Counted from the first letter of the stretch, positions 9,241 through 18,136 are shown. The stretch is 64,000 bases of DNA from an uncultured Collinsella sp. (GCA_934621885.1 CAKTUH010000002.1:27325-91324), one strand, 5' to 3'. The notes: generated by a model not told the origin, from the sequence alone. Program-made: numbers and translations.

Positions 9241-9326
9241 ATTCGAATGGATTTCGTTGTCGGTGTCTTCGCCTTAGGGCGCTACAATCGAGGGCATGAT
9301 TATTCCGTCCACCCAAAGGACCGTTC

Positions 9327-10730
9327 TTGAACCTGAGCAAGCCTAAAATCAACGCGCTTCTAGCCCTCGCGCTCTTTACCTTTGTCTTTCTTGCCGCCGA
9401 GTTTCGCTTCGATATCAATGTCGGGCTGCTCGCCGGTGCCGAGCGCGTTGTGCTCGCGCAAGGCTTTATCCTGGGTGCCAGCGTTATCGGCTTTATCGGA
9501 TATGCGCCGCTACTGGCCCTCGCTCAGCGCAAAGGCCAGCCCCAGGCAGCCGCCAACGCCGCCGTTCCCATCGCTATCGCTGGCTTGTCCCAGATTCAGG
9601 TCCCCACAGGCCCACTTGCACTCGAGATTCTGGGGTGCGTGGTATTCTTTGGACTCGGTATGCTGGGCGCCGCAGCACATCACGCCTTTGCGTTGGCGTT
9701 CCAAGACGATCCCAAGCTCGCAACCGGCGCGGGGGCGGCCTATGCCGCAGGCATTCTGCTGCAGTTTGCCCTTAACCTGCTCGATTGCGGCGGCATCGTT
9801 GAGCTCATCATTCTTGGCGTGGCGACGATCGTCATCTCCGCCCTCAGCGCCGCGCCCCAAGTGGCAGATGAGAACCCCAGCTCCACCATCAACCCTTTTA
9901 CCGAGCCCTCACACGTCCTCGCCAAGCAGGCGTGTTGGAGCATCGCGCTCGTCATGATTATCGCCTGCCTGTTCTCCACGCTCGATAACGTCGTCACGTT
10001 CTCCAACGCTCACGGCACCATCGCCGTGCAGACCTGGCCGCGCCTCTTTTTGGCAGCGAGCGGTCTAGCTGCCGGCATCGTTTTTGATCTTGCCGAGCGT
10101 CGCTACATGGGTCCTGTCATGCTCGGTGTCACGGTGCTCTCCACCATCTCAATCTTGGCCGTGGAAGCTGGTGCCGATCCCAACCTGGGCCTCATCGTCT
10201 TTTATCTGAGCTCGGGCTTTTTCGTCACATTCTTCACCGCCACGTTTACACAGCTGGCACCGCGTATGCACACTCCGGCTTTGTGGGCTGGCATGGGCCG
10301 CGCCGCCAACAATGCATGTGCATTCACCACATCGGGCGTCTCGCTGGCACTGGTCACCTCGGGCAATGTCGCCCTCATCATGATCGGCGCGCTCGTGCTG
10401 CTTGTGGCGGCGAGCGTGGCATTTGTAGCTGCGGGGCTGTTCCGTCTACCCCAAACCGAGCAGGAGCGCGAACATCAACAGCTCGCCGAGGAGGCACTCG
10501 CTGCACCCAGCATCGAGGAACAGCGCCAAGCCTTCATCGCCGACCACGGCCTCACCCCGCGTGAAGTCGACGTGCTCATGGCCGTGACCCAGGACGAGCG
10601 CCCGCTCAAACAGATTGCTGATGAGCTCGGCATCTCGATGCGCATGGTCCAGCGCCACCTGAGCTCCATCTACCAAAAGACCGACACGCAGACGCGCGCC
10701 GGCCTCACCAAAGCCTTCCCCTCCGCCTAA
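9327..10730 (+). CDS. Membrane-anchored LuxR-type transcriptional regulator
   Basis: The protein is 467 aa. It starts at TTG 9327, with AAAGGA 6 bases upstream; no ATG is in frame. Residues 1-370 form about ten to twelve hydrophobic segments like a degenerate MFS transporter. The last about 65 residues carry a LuxR-type helix-turn-helix (LTPREVDVLMAVTQDERPLK, QIADELGISMRMVQRHLSSI). This fusion is common in Coriobacteriia. By inference it senses a ligand or membrane state and binds DNA through the C-terminal domain in the cytoplasm. It is divergent from a surface-protein gene, with a palindromic module between them, so local control of the surface genes is plausible but not shown. A hairpin repeat with a T-run ends the transcript. 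Confidence 0.85.
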   Translation: MNLSKPKINALLALALFTFVFLAAEFRFDINVGLLAGAERVVLAQGFILGASVIGFIGYAPLLALAQRKGQPQAAANAAVPIAIAGLSQIQVPTGPLALEILGCVVFFGLGMLGAAAHHAFALAFQDDPKLATGAGAAYAAGILLQFALNLLDCGGIVELIILGVATIVISALSAAPQVADENPSSTINPFTEPSHVLAKQACWSIALVMIIACLFSTLDNVVTFSNAHGTIAVQTWPRLFLAASGLAAGIVFDLAERRYMGPVMLGVTVLSTISILAVEAGADPNLGLIVFYLSSGFFVTFFTATFTQLAPRMHTPALWAGMGRAANNACAFTTSGVSLALVTSGNVALIMIGALVLLVAASVAFVAAGLFRLPQTEQEREHQQLAEEALAAPSIEEQRQAFIADHGLTPREVDVLMAVTQDERPLKQIADELGISMRMVQRHLSSIYQKTDTQTRAGLTKAFPSA

Positions 10731-10771
10731 AAAACCACCACAAAGGTGCCTGTCCCCTTTGTGGTGGTTTT
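10731..10771. terminator. Hairpin repeat acting as terminator, copy 3
   Basis: The CCACCACAAAGG arms are extended by AAAA on one side and TTTT on the other. The hairpin starts immediately after the TAA of the LuxR gene and lies between convergent genes, so it would work as a bidirectional terminator. Confidence 0.75.
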
Positions 10772-10777
10772 GACCAT

Positions 10778-11401
10778 CTAGCCTTCGAGCTGAGCTACTT
10801 TGTAGCGGTAGGCTGCGGCGATGACGTCCTTGCAGCCCTCGCGACCCAGCTTGGCGCGGTTGACGACGATGTCCTTGCCGCTCGTCATCTTCCACTTGCC
10901 GGCGCTGTAGCGCTTGTAGAATGCCTCACGCGCCTTCTGTTGCTGTTTGACCAGCTTGGCGCCCTTCTTTTTGTTGAGGCCACGCTTCTTGCGAACGATC
11001 TCGACGCGGTCCTCAAAGGGGGCGGTCACCAGCACGGCGATGTGATTGGGGTTATTGCGCAGCAGGTAATCGGACAGGCGACCCTCGATAATGCAGCTCT
11101 CGGTCTCGCCCAGGTCCAAAATCACCTGGCTCATCTTTTGGAACAGCTTGTCCGAGTACGAACGGGCGTCGTAGCGGTCGGGCAGAAACGCCATGTTCTC
11201 CACGGCCAAGCGCTCGTCGTAGGCCGCCATCTTATCGAGCGACTCGCCCGCGCGCAGCGACGCGCGCACCAGCAGCTCGTTATCGTACAGCGGAATCCCC
11301 AACTCGTTGGCGAGGATACGGCCAATCTCATGGCCCTCGGCACCAAAGTCACGCGCGATGGTAATGACCACGGGGCTCTTCTTGTTCACCAGATCGCTCA
11401 T
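10778..11401 (-). CDS. Cytidylate-kinase-like family protein
   Basis: The protein is 207 aa from ATG at 11401, with AAAGGA upstream. The N terminus (VVITIARDFGAEGHEIGRIL) has the strand-loop start of the cytidylate-kinase-like P-loop family, which replaces a classic GxxxxGK with a looser glycine loop. The middle contains CIIEGRLSDYLL and a basic lid (VRKKRGLNKKKGAKL). The family phosphorylates nucleotides or related small molecules, but many members have unproven substrates. It is not the housekeeping Cmk, whose P-loop is canonical. It stands alone between two hairpins. Confidence 0.75.
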   Translation of the reverse strand: MSDLVNKKSPVVITIARDFGAEGHEIGRILANELGIPLYDNELLVRASLRAGESLDKMAAYDERLAVENMAFLPDRYDARSYSDKLFQKMSQVILDLGETESCIIEGRLSDYLLRNNPNHIAVLVTAPFEDRVEIVRKKRGLNKKKGAKLVKQQQKAREAFYKRYSAGKWKMTSGKDIVVNRAKLGREGCKDVIAAAYRYKVAQLEG

Positions 11402-11462
11402 CGCGATTCCTTTCTAACAAATGAGAAATAGGCTGTCTATCGCCTTTTCCCACGATAGCGTA

Positions 11463-11568
11463 CCTGGGTTTTCCTGGTGCCCAAGATTGGCCTGAAAGAG
11501 GAGCGACGCGTACTTTGGTACGCGAGCGACGGTTTGAAGGCCAAGGTTGGGTGCCAGGGAAAGCCAGG
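11463..11568. repeat. Long imperfect hairpin with TCGCTC-N17-TCGCTC apex
   Basis: The arms CCTGGGTTTTCCTGGTGCCC and (reversed) CCTGGCTTTCCCTGGCACCC pair over about 45 bp. The apex holds GAGCGA at 11501-11506 and 11524-11529, flanking the mini-stem GCGTAC/GTACGC. It abuts the stop codon of the permease gene ending at 11569, so it may act as a terminator or mRNA stabiliser. It shares its apex design with hairpins at 39579 and 41500. Confidence 0.7.
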
Positions 11569-12207
11569 CTATGCGGCTACGATGCGGCGTTGATACGCTC
11601 GGACCAGCAGCGAGATGCCAAAGTTGAGCGCAAAGTACATCGCAAACACCAGGCCGTAGAGCATAAGCACCTGCGACAGGTCGATCGCGTGGGCCATCAC
11701 GACATTTGCCGTGTACATGAGTTCGGCCACGTTAATGCCCGAAAGATACGAGCTGTCCTTAATGACGGTCGTGCACTGGCTGAACAGCGCCGGAATGATC
11801 GTCTTAAACGTCTGTGGCAGGATGATATAGCGCATGGTGGCAAAGAAGCCGAAACCCTGGCTCTGCGCCGCCTCAAACTGGCCACGCGGAATCGAGTTGA
11901 GGCCGCCGCGCACAATCTCGGCCATAACGGCGCTGGTGAACAGCGTAAAGGCGATAGTCGAGATCACAATGTCCAGACCCTGCACCGTAAAGTAGATAAA
12001 CAGGATCCACAGCAGGTTCGGCGTGCAGCGGAACAGCTCGATATAGGCACTCACCAAAATGCGGAACGGGCGGGGCGCATAGCTCTTGACAAGCGCCAGC
12101 ACCGTGCCAAAGATGAGCGAGAAAAAGATCGACAGCGCCGAGATCTCGATCGTCTTAACAAAGCCGCCCCAGATGTAGAGCAGGTTGGTCGCGTTGAAGA
12201 TTTCCAT
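11569..12207 (-). CDS. Polar amino-acid ABC transporter permease (HisM/GlnP type)
   Basis: The protein is 212 aa with five hydrophobic segments. It has the family signature around IELFRCTPNLLWIL and the EAA loop (QFEAAQSQGFGFFATMRYII) that contacts the ATPase. It is the last gene of a four-gene minus-strand operon (ATPase, binding protein, two permeases), 3 bases after its partner permease. In this family two permeases form a heterodimer for uptake of a polar or charged amino acid; the substrate is not readable from sequence. Confidence 0.93.
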   Translation of the reverse strand: MEIFNATNLLYIWGGFVKTIEISALSIFFSLIFGTVLALVKSYAPRPFRILVSAYIELFRCTPNLLWILFIYFTVQGLDIVISTIAFTLFTSAVMAEIVRGGLNSIPRGQFEAAQSQGFGFFATMRYIILPQTFKTIIPALFSQCTTVIKDSSYLSGINVAELMYTANVVMAHAIDLSQVLMLYGLVFAMYFALNFGISLLVRAYQRRIVAA

Positions 12208-12210
12208 GCG

Positions 12211-12957
12211 CTAGGCCTCCTCTACGTTGTCGAGTCCCAGCTCGGCCAGGCTCACGCCGCGCGGACGCTCCTTGGAGCGGCGCTCGAGCCACTGCACCAG
12301 CATGGCGAGCGGAAAGCAGATGATGAAGTACATAAGGCAGCAAACGATGTATCCCTGCAGGTAGCCATACAGGCTTACGAAGTTGTCGGAGCGATACATA
12401 AGGTCGCCGCCGGCCACGAGCGCCAGCACCGATGTGTTCTTGACCAAGTTGAGCGCCTGGTTGCATAGCGGCGGCAGGATGATCTTGAACGTCTGGGGCA
12501 GCACGATGTACCAGTAGGCCTGCGCGCGCGTGAAGCCCTGGCTCTGAGCCGCCTCCATCTGACCGCGCGGAACGGCCTCGATGCCGGTGCGGATGACCTC
12601 CGAGATGTAGGCCGCGTGGTACAGGCCCACGCCCAGAAAGCCCAGCACGAACGGTGCGATGCGCACCGGCTGGTCGGCGCCGGTTATGGCCTGCAAAAAC
12701 TGCGGACCGGCCATGTACATAAAGAGCACCTGCACGGGCAACGGGGTGTTCTGGTAAAACTCCACGTACACGCGGCTGATGCCACGCAGCACGCGCGAAC
12801 GGGTGGTGGAGAACACGCCCAGCAGCGTGCCCAGCACGAGCGACAGTAGCAGACCGGCAATGACCACCTGCAGCGTCACGCCAAAGCCCTCCCAGAAGGG
12901 CCCCATGTTTTGAAATGTCGTCGACCAACGGTCGGCGTCAAATAATCCTTCGAGCAT
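12211..12957 (-). CDS. Polar amino-acid ABC transporter permease
   Basis: The protein is 248 aa from ATG at 12957 (MLEGLFDADRW), which has AAGGAAGGA upstream. Further in-frame starts would run into the binding-protein gene. It carries the permease signature VYVEFYQNTPLPVQVLFMYM and the EAA loop QMEAAQSQGFTRAQAYWYIV. It pairs with the permease at 11569-12207 to form the membrane channel of the importer. A PRGVSLAELGLDNVEEA tail extends beyond the last membrane segment. Confidence 0.93.
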   Translation of the reverse strand: MLEGLFDADRWSTTFQNMGPFWEGFGVTLQVVIAGLLLSLVLGTLLGVFSTTRSRVLRGISRVYVEFYQNTPLPVQVLFMYMAGPQFLQAITGADQPVRIAPFVLGFLGVGLYHAAYISEVIRTGIEAVPRGQMEAAQSQGFTRAQAYWYIVLPQTFKIILPPLCNQALNLVKNTSVLALVAGGDLMYRSDNFVSLYGYLQGYIVCCLMYFIICFPLAMLVQWLERRSKERPRGVSLAELGLDNVEEA

Positions 12958-12982
12958 TTGATTCCTTCCTTGGACGATGCGC

Positions 12983-13861
12983 CTATACAAGATCCCAGGT
13001 CTTGACCTCTTGGTCGAGCCAGCCATCGGCCAGGCGATCGCAAATCACCTGATCGACCACGGCCGAAAGGTCGCAACCCTTCTTGGTCGCCACGCCGTAG
13101 CCCTGCTCGCCAAACTTGACCTCAGGCTGCAGCAGCTCGACAGTCTCGTTCATGTAGCCGGCCAGCGTGGAGCGGTCCATGGCAAAGACGTCGATATTGC
13201 CGGCGTCGAGCGAGCTCTTGATGATGGGGTAACCGCTAAAGGCCCTAAACTCGGGTTCGCAGTGAAAGCCGTTGTCCTTGATCATCTGCTCGATAAGGCC
13301 CTGCGTGGTAGCGCCCTGGCTCACGCCGATAACCTTGCCGTCTAGGTCCTCAATCGAGGCAAAGTCCGAGCGTTTCTTGACCATGAGTCCCACATAGTCG
13401 GTACGATACGGCGTCGAGAAGTCCCAGCTCTTCTTACGCTCGTCAGTGATGGTGTAGGTCGCCGCGACCACGTCGAGCTGGCCGTTATCGATGAGCGGGC
13501 CACGCGTCTTGGGCGTTACGTCGGTAAACTCGACAAACTCCTGGGCGCGGGCCTCCTTGTAGCTCACGCCAAAGACGGCAGCGGCAATCTGGTAGCACAG
13601 GTCGACCTCCATGCCCTCAAAGCGGCCCTTGGCGGTGTCGTAATAGCCGTAGCCGGGAACGTCCTTCTTGACGCCGGCGTTCAGGTGGCCGCGCGACTTG
13701 ATGGCCGCGAGCTTGGAACCCTTATCGGAGCCCTCGCCGCTGGTGGAGCTGCCGCAGCCGGTGAGCGCGGTGCCCGTCAATGCGAGCATGCCGGCCCCCG
13801 CCAGCTGCAAAAAGTGACGGCGCGATACGGCCGCCCTCGTCATATCCGTCATGTCCATCAC
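12983..13861 (-). CDS. Amino-acid ABC transporter substrate-binding lipoprotein
   Basis: The protein is 292 aa. The N terminus combines a twin-arginine-like SRRHFLQ with a hydrophobic core and the lipobox LTGC, so it is an exported lipid-anchored protein. The body has the SBP_bac_3 features GYYDTAKGRFEGMEVDLCYQ, FTDVTPKTRGPLIDNGQLDV and VIGVSQGATTQGLI. It would capture a polar amino acid outside the membrane and deliver it to the permeases encoded downstream. Several ATGs are clustered at the start (MMDMTDM); the first was kept and no SD separates them. It begins 7 bases after the ATPase stop. Confidence 0.92.
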   Translation of the reverse strand: MMDMTDMTRAAVSRRHFLQLAGAGMLALTGTALTGCGSSTSGEGSDKGSKLAAIKSRGHLNAGVKKDVPGYGYYDTAKGRFEGMEVDLCYQIAAAVFGVSYKEARAQEFVEFTDVTPKTRGPLIDNGQLDVVAATYTITDERKKSWDFSTPYRTDYVGLMVKKRSDFASIEDLDGKVIGVSQGATTQGLIEQMIKDNGFHCEPEFRAFSGYPIIKSSLDAGNIDVFAMDRSTLAGYMNETVELLQPEVKFGEQGYGVATKKGCDLSAVVDQVICDRLADGWLDQEVKTWDLV

Positions 13862-13867
13862 CCGCGC

Positions 13868-14599
13868 CTAGTGCAAAATCTTGGACAGGAACTCGCGGCA
13901 GCGCGGGTTCTCGGGGTTATCGAAGAAGTGCTCGGGCGTGCCCTCCTCCAGGATGCGGCCGTCTTCCATAAAGATGACGCGGTCGGCCACCTGGCGCGCA
14001 AAGCCCATCTCGTGCGTCACGCAGATCATGGTGATGTCTTCCTGCGCGAGCTCGATCATAACGTCCAGGACCTCCTGGACCATCTCGGGGTCGAGTGCCG
14101 AGGTCGGCTCGTCAAACAGGATGATGGGCTGCTTGGTGCACAGGGCACGGGCGATGGCAATGCGCTGCTGCTGACCGCCCGAGAGGTTTTGCGGGTACTC
14201 GCCGGCCTTATGCGCCATGCCGACGCGCTTGAGCGCGGCGATGGCGATCTGGGTCGCCTCTTCCTTGCTCTTCTTTTGCAGCTTGATGGGTGCAAGCGTC
14301 AGGTTGCCCAGCACCGTCATATTGGGATACAGGTTGAACTGCTGAAACACCATGGAGCTGTACTTGCGAGCCATCTCCAGGTGATTCTTTTTGGTGAGCG
14401 GCGTACCGTCGATAATGACTTCGCCCGATGTGGGCTCCTCAAGATAATCGACGCAGCGGATGAGCGTCGACTTACCCGAACCGGACGGCCCGATCATAAC
14501 GAGCTTCTCGCCGCGCTTGACGGTAAGGTTGATATCTTTGAGCACATGCAGGTCGCCAAAGTACTTGTTGAGATGCTTGATCTCGATCATGTCTGCCAT
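13868..14599 (-). CDS. Amino-acid ABC transporter ATP-binding protein
   Basis: The protein is 243 aa, the normal length for GlnQ/HisP ATPases. Walker A is GPSGSGKST, the signature is LSGGQQQR and Walker B is [11 protein letters not shown], with a downstream switch His in ICVTHEM. It powers the importer whose binding protein and permeases follow. As first gene of the operon it is preceded by GGGAAGGGA and a 250-base gap with a long perfect hairpin. Confidence 0.95.
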   Translation of the reverse strand: MADMIEIKHLNKYFGDLHVLKDINLTVKRGEKLVMIGPSGSGKSTLIRCVDYLEEPTSGEVIIDGTPLTKKNHLEMARKYSSMVFQQFNLYPNMTVLGNLTLAPIKLQKKSKEEATQIAIAALKRVGMAHKAGEYPQNLSGGQQQRIAIARALCTKQPIILFDEPTSALDPEMVQEVLDVMIELAQEDITMICVTHEMGFARQVADRVIFMEDGRILEEGTPEHFFDNPENPRCREFLSKILH

Positions 14600-14703
14600 G
14601 AATGTCCCTTCCCTGCGTTTATACGAATTGCACTATTGTACGGAAGGAACCACGTTTCCGCAGCCCACACTGCATCCCCGTAAAGAACCCGCAATCTTCC
14701 ACC

Positions 14704-14774
14704 CACTCATTGGGGACAGACTTAAATGAGTACCCGCTCATTGGGTACTCATTTAAGTCTGTCCCCAATGAGTG
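14704..14774. repeat. Perfect 32-bp-stem hairpin
   Basis: The arms at 14704-14735 and 14743-14774 are perfect complements over 32 bp (outer part CACTCATTGGGGACAGACTT) around the loop GCTCATT. The GGGGACAG block is the core seen in other hairpins of this window. It lies upstream of the transporter operon and downstream of nothing on the plus strand, next to a separate terminator at 14791. Confidence 0.9.
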
Positions 14775-14790
14775 CCCTTCATCGGCCAAC

Positions 14791-14823
14791 AAAAAAGGGC
14801 GCGACCGCAATGGTCACGCCCCC
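14791..14823 (-). terminator. Terminator of the GatB/YqeY gene
   Basis: The stem GGGCGCGACC/GGTCACGCCC (one mismatch) around GCAAT is followed on the minus strand by TTTTTT. It lies 29 bases after the gene's stop. Confidence 0.85.
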
Positions 14824-14851
14824 TCAACATCAACTATATGCCGCTCGGTCC

Positions 14852-15295
14852 CTACGCGAGTTTGGCTCCGACAATCTTGGCCGCTGCCGGCTTGTCGAAG
14901 TTGCCGCCGGTGGCCTTGCCGAGTGCCCCCATGACCTGGCCCATCTGCTTTTTGGACGTGGCGCCCAGCTCGGCGATAACCTGCTCGACCAGGGCCTCGA
15001 GCTCCTCGCCCGAAACCTGCGCGGGCAGCAGGCTCTCCAGAATCTTGACCTGCTCGGTCAGGTTGTCGGTACGCTCCTGGTCGGTACCGGCCTTAATGGA
15101 CATCTCCAGCGTCTCGCTCGTCTGCTTAATCAGACGCTTGATCATGCTGTTGACGTCTTCCTCGGTCACATCGCGGCGCTCGTTGACCTCGATATTCTTC
15201 ACCTCGGCCTTGACCTGGCGAATGATGGACAGGCGAACCTTGTCCTTGGCCTTCATGGCCGCGATCATTTCCTTCTGCAGCTCTTCGTTGGTCAT
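14852..15295 (-). CDS. GatB/YqeY domain-containing protein
   Basis: The protein is 147 aa from ATG at 15295, with GAGGAGG 8 bases upstream; an in-frame TTG two codons earlier is too close to that SD. It is the stand-alone YqeY family (about 150 aa), helical, with LQKEMIAAMKAKDKVRLSII and the C-terminal YqeY end LPAQVSGEELEALVEQVIAE. The C-terminal part resembles the tRNA-binding tail domain of GatB, and the family is thought to touch tRNA or amidotransferase function. It has its own terminator. The parvulin gene lies upstream on the same strand, 54 bases away, so they may be cotranscribed. Confidence 0.9.
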   Translation of the reverse strand: MTNEELQKEMIAAMKAKDKVRLSIIRQVKAEVKNIEVNERRDVTEEDVNSMIKRLIKQTSETLEMSIKAGTDQERTDNLTEQVKILESLLPAQVSGEELEALVEQVIAELGATSKKQMGQVMGALGKATGGNFDKPAAAKIVGAKLA

Positions 15296-15349
15296 CTGCA
15301 AATCCTCCTCAATAGCGTGGGCGGCACTCGCGCGAGCACCGCCCCATGA

Positions 15350-16573
15350 TTACTCAGTCGTCGACGAATCGTCGGTCGAACTCTTGGTGACGCCCTTCAG
15401 GCTGACGTTGTACGGCACGTCCTTGGGCATGGGGTTAACGGTGATGTCGGCGTCCTTCTTGTACTGCTCCAGCCACTCGCTGTACGCGGTGCTGGCCGCC
15501 TGCGTCTTCACCACGTTAGAGACATACTTCTTGATGGCCTTGGGTACCTGTTTGATGTCATCGACCTGGTTATCAACGTGGAAGTAGTCGGTGCACTTGA
15601 TGATGTGGTAGCCGTAGGTCGACTCGACTACGTCGCTCACATCGCCCTTGTTGAGACCCTCGAGCGCCGTCTGGTAGCTGTCGACGAAGGTGGTGAGCTT
15701 GTCCCAACCCACGTCGCCCTTCTTCTCCTTGGAGCCGGTATCCTCGGAGTACTGCTCCACGGCATCCTCAAAGCTCAGCTCGCCGGAGTTGATCTTGTCC
15801 AGGCACTCCTGCGCCTTGGCCTTGGCGGCAGCCTTGTCCTCGTCGGAGGCGTCGGAATCGACCTTGATCAGGATATTCGACGAACGGCGGGCGTCGTTGT
15901 AGCTGGACAGGTTCTCGTTGATGTAATCGACGATCTCGCTGTCCTTGGGCTTGCTGGTAGGTGCCACGGTATCCTTGAGCTTCTGCTGCGCCAGGCTCTC
16001 CTTGAGCGAATCCTTGTAGGTGTCCTCGGTATAGCCGTAGGTCTTGAGGGTCTTCTTAAAGGTCTTGGCGCCGCCCGCGCTCTTGCAAGCGTCCTTCCAA
16101 GCCTTCTCGACTTCCTCGTCCGACACCGTCACGCCGTTTTCCTTCTGCGCCTGCTGAAGCAGAATCTGCTGCGTGTAGGAATCGATGAGCTGCTTGCGGT
16201 ACTTCTTGGGCGTGAGGTCGTTGTCGACCAGGTACTGTGCCCAATCCTCGTCCTTGGTGTAGCCGTAGGACGTGCGCATGCTCATGATCTGCTTGGTCAC
16301 GGTGTCCTCGGTGAGGTTGGTGCCGTTGATGGTGGCAGCCACACCGCCGGTAAGCTTGTAGCCCGTACTGGTGTCCTCGGCCTGCGACATCAGGCCGGAG
16401 CATGCCATGGCCGAGACGGAAAGCAGCATCGCCAGCACGCCGATGACTACCAGGACGATCTTGACGGTCTTGGACACGTAGGTCTTACGCTGCTTCTTGC
16501 GAGAGCTGGAGGCGGCGCGAGCCTGCTGCTCGGGCGTCGGCGCGGCCCCGGGGTTCTTTTTCTTATTTGCCAT
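15350..16573 (-). CDS. Membrane-anchored parvulin-type peptidyl-prolyl isomerase (PrsA/SurA-like foldase)
   Basis: The protein is 407 aa from ATG at 16573 (MANKKKNPG), with GAAAGG upstream; the frame upstream of it is repeat DNA. A basic cytoplasmic tail is followed by one hydrophobic segment at about residues 36-60. Next comes a SurA-like N-domain (INGTNLTEDTVTKQIMSM). The parvulin domain at about residues 230-350 is marked by SSNILIKVD, SFEDAVEQYSEDTGSKEKKG, GDVGW and YGYHIIKC. These foldases assist folding of exported proteins outside the membrane, which suits a cell with the large surface proteins seen at 1-9 kb. The tail is Ser/Asp-rich. Confidence 0.9.
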   Translation of the reverse strand: MANKKKNPGAAPTPEQQARAASSSRKKQRKTYVSKTVKIVLVVIGVLAMLLSVSAMACSGLMSQAEDTSTGYKLTGGVAATINGTNLTEDTVTKQIMSMRTSYGYTKDEDWAQYLVDNDLTPKKYRKQLIDSYTQQILLQQAQKENGVTVSDEEVEKAWKDACKSAGGAKTFKKTLKTYGYTEDTYKDSLKESLAQQKLKDTVAPTSKPKDSEIVDYINENLSSYNDARRSSNILIKVDSDASDEDKAAAKAKAQECLDKINSGELSFEDAVEQYSEDTGSKEKKGDVGWDKLTTFVDSYQTALEGLNKGDVSDVVESTYGYHIIKCTDYFHVDNQVDDIKQVPKAIKKYVSNVVKTQAASTAYSEWLEQYKKDADITVNPMPKDVPYNVSLKGVTKSSTDDSSTTE

Positions 16574-16639
16574 GTTTGGCCTTTCGCAAAACGAATCGAA
16601 CAAACGCCATTGTGTCACAACGCAGCCCCCACGGCACAC

Positions 16640-16762
16640 CTGGCGCAAAGGGGACAGGTCAATCTGCACCATTTTGGTGCAAAGGGGACAGGCCTGGCAG
16701 TTGGCAGTTAGGGACAGTCCCCAAGTGCCGGCAAAAAAGGAACGTCCCCAAGTGCCGGCTTA
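16640..16762. repeat. Composite of short repeats between the foldase and EIIA genes
   Basis: CAAAGGGGACAGG occurs twice (about 16647 and 16679), flanking TGCACCATTTTGGTGCA. Then GTCCCCAAGTGCCGGC occurs twice (about 16717 and 16745), separated by AAAAAAGGAAC. The GGGGACAG core matches the other hairpins here. No ORF is supported. Confidence 0.7.
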
Positions 16763-16770
16763 GCCCTACC

Positions 16771-17238
16771 TTAGAAGTGACGGCGGATGGCGTCGACCAT
16801 GCCCTGGAGCGTGGTCTGGCCGAGAACATCGGCTGCGGCGTCGGCGTCCATAAAGATATTCATGAGCGCCTGCAGGGCCTCGACCTGGCCGCCCGGCTCG
16901 GAAATACCCAGGTTGACGATGATCTGCGCCGGCACCGGAGCGCCCATGCCCGCCATCGCGTTAAACGTCACAGGCGCGGCGGGCTTTACCACGGCAATAT
17001 AGGGCTTAGCCACAAACCCCGGGTCGGTATGCGGGATGGCGATGTTAGCCGCCGGCATGGCAAGCCCCGTGGGATAGGCGCCCTCGCGTGTGCGGACGGC
17101 GTCAAGCCAGCCCTCGGCAATGTAGCCGCGCGGGGCAAGCTCGTCCTCGAGCAGCGCAAACACCTCATCCGGCGACGCACACTCCCAATCAAAAAACACC
17201 AGCTCAGGCGAGAATAGCATCTCGGCGTTATCCGCCAT
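16771..17238 (-). CDS. PTS EIIA component, fructose/galactitol type
   Basis: The protein is 155 aa from ATG at 17238, with GGAGGACGGT directly upstream. The phospho-acceptor histidine lies in NIAIPHTDP. The fold markers AYPTGLAMPAANIAIPH and NLGISEPGGQVEALQALM fit PTS_EIIA type 2 domains (about 150 aa). No EIIB or EIIC partner is in the window, so it may feed a distant transporter or act in regulation. The 3' end is followed by short repeats. The gene upstream is a toxin-antitoxin pair, with which no functional link is apparent. Confidence 0.85.
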   Translation of the reverse strand: MADNAEMLFSPELVFFDWECASPDEVFALLEDELAPRGYIAEGWLDAVRTREGAYPTGLAMPAANIAIPHTDPGFVAKPYIAVVKPAAPVTFNAMAGMGAPVPAQIIVNLGISEPGGQVEALQALMNIFMDADAAADVLGQTTLQGMVDAIRRHF

Positions 17239-17303
17239 ACCGTCCTCCAAAGTTGCATGAGGTTCACAATGCCCCATATGATAGCGAAACGAGGCAGGCA
17301 AGG

Positions 17304-17771
17304 TTAGTCGAGGATCCCAATCATCTCGAGAGCGCGGGCAGGCGTCAGGCAAACTTCGGGCATCGCCTCCAGCATGCGCCGGTCGCTCGTGACCACATAA
17401 TCAATATCTGCCGTCTCGCCCGAAGCGATGATGAGGTTGTCTTCAAAATCCGGCATGCGCTTGCCAAGCATGCGCGCCATCTCGCACTCCGCCAACGAAA
17501 GCGGGGAGGCAGTTGCCACCTGCATCATGTGCTCAATGCAGGCCCATGACGCCGAGGCAAACGACACGTTAATCCCATTCGCATTCCGCCGGGCCAGACG
17601 ACGAGGCAAAATATAGAACACATCCTTTGCCGTCGTAGGCGCATACAGAAGGTCAATCGTTCCTGTCTCGGCTATTTCAACCAATCTCTTCACTTCGTCA
17701 AACGCACCCTCTTGCAGGTAATAATCGAGCCAAACGTTCGTATCTACCAAGAGATGCTTTGCCTCAATCAT
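17304..17771 (-). CDS. PIN-domain toxin (VapC-like) of a toxin-antitoxin pair
   Basis: The protein is 155 aa. It starts at ATG 17771, which overlaps the antitoxin TGA as ATGA, with GAGGCG upstream. PIN-type acidic residues are visible: D10 in LLVDTNVWLDYY, the D/E-rich PDFEDNLIIASGE and VVTSDRRML near the end. PIN toxins are Mg-dependent endoribonucleases that cut tRNA or mRNA; the target is unknown. Translational coupling with the upstream RelB/DinJ-like gene supports a two-gene module. Confidence 0.87.
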   Translation of the reverse strand: MIEAKHLLVDTNVWLDYYLQEGAFDEVKRLVEIAETGTIDLLYAPTTAKDVFYILPRRLARRNANGINVSFASASWACIEHMMQVATASPLSLAECEMARMLGKRMPDFEDNLIIASGETADIDYVVTSDRRMLEAMPEVCLTPARALEMIGILD

Positions 17772-18112
17772 CGACAATTCGCCTCAATGTCGGCAATCAT
17801 CGCGTCATACATATCATCTCGTACGGCATCCCAGTCTTCCGCAGATGATCCACCTGGCGCAAAATCCGAAGCCCTTAGCCCCAACGAAGAAAAAGCTAGG
17901 CCACACCCCTGCTCGGCCAGACTCTCCGCACGGGACGCCTCGCGCTTATCCGCCACCATAAATCCCGGCAACGTTTGATGCTCGACGAGATAGGCCCAAA
18001 GCGCACGAATGGCATCGCTCGGCCCCAACCCATTGCGAGTTAGGACCGCATCGCCACCGGCTTTGAGCATAGGATCGATACGCGTGTTGAGCTGCACCGT
18101 TGCTGTACCCAT
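17768..18112 (-). CDS. RelB/DinJ-family antitoxin
   Basis: The protein is 114 aa. The N terminus has the ribbon-helix-helix pattern of RelB/DinJ (VQLNTRIDPMLKAGGDAVLT, then LGPSDAIRALWAYLVEH). The C-terminal half (EDWDAVRDDMYDAMIADIEA) is acidic and would wrap the toxin. The pairing of a RelB/DinJ antitoxin with a PIN toxin is a known mixed arrangement. Autoregulation through the RHH domain at the upstream promoter is expected by analogy. Confidence 0.85.
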   Translation of the reverse strand: MGTATVQLNTRIDPMLKAGGDAVLTRNGLGPSDAIRALWAYLVEHQTLPGFMVADKREASRAESLAEQGCGLAFSSLGLRASDFAPGGSSAEDWDAVRDDMYDAMIADIEANCR

Positions 18113-18136
18113 AGCGGCTCCTCTCTACTTGCTAGC

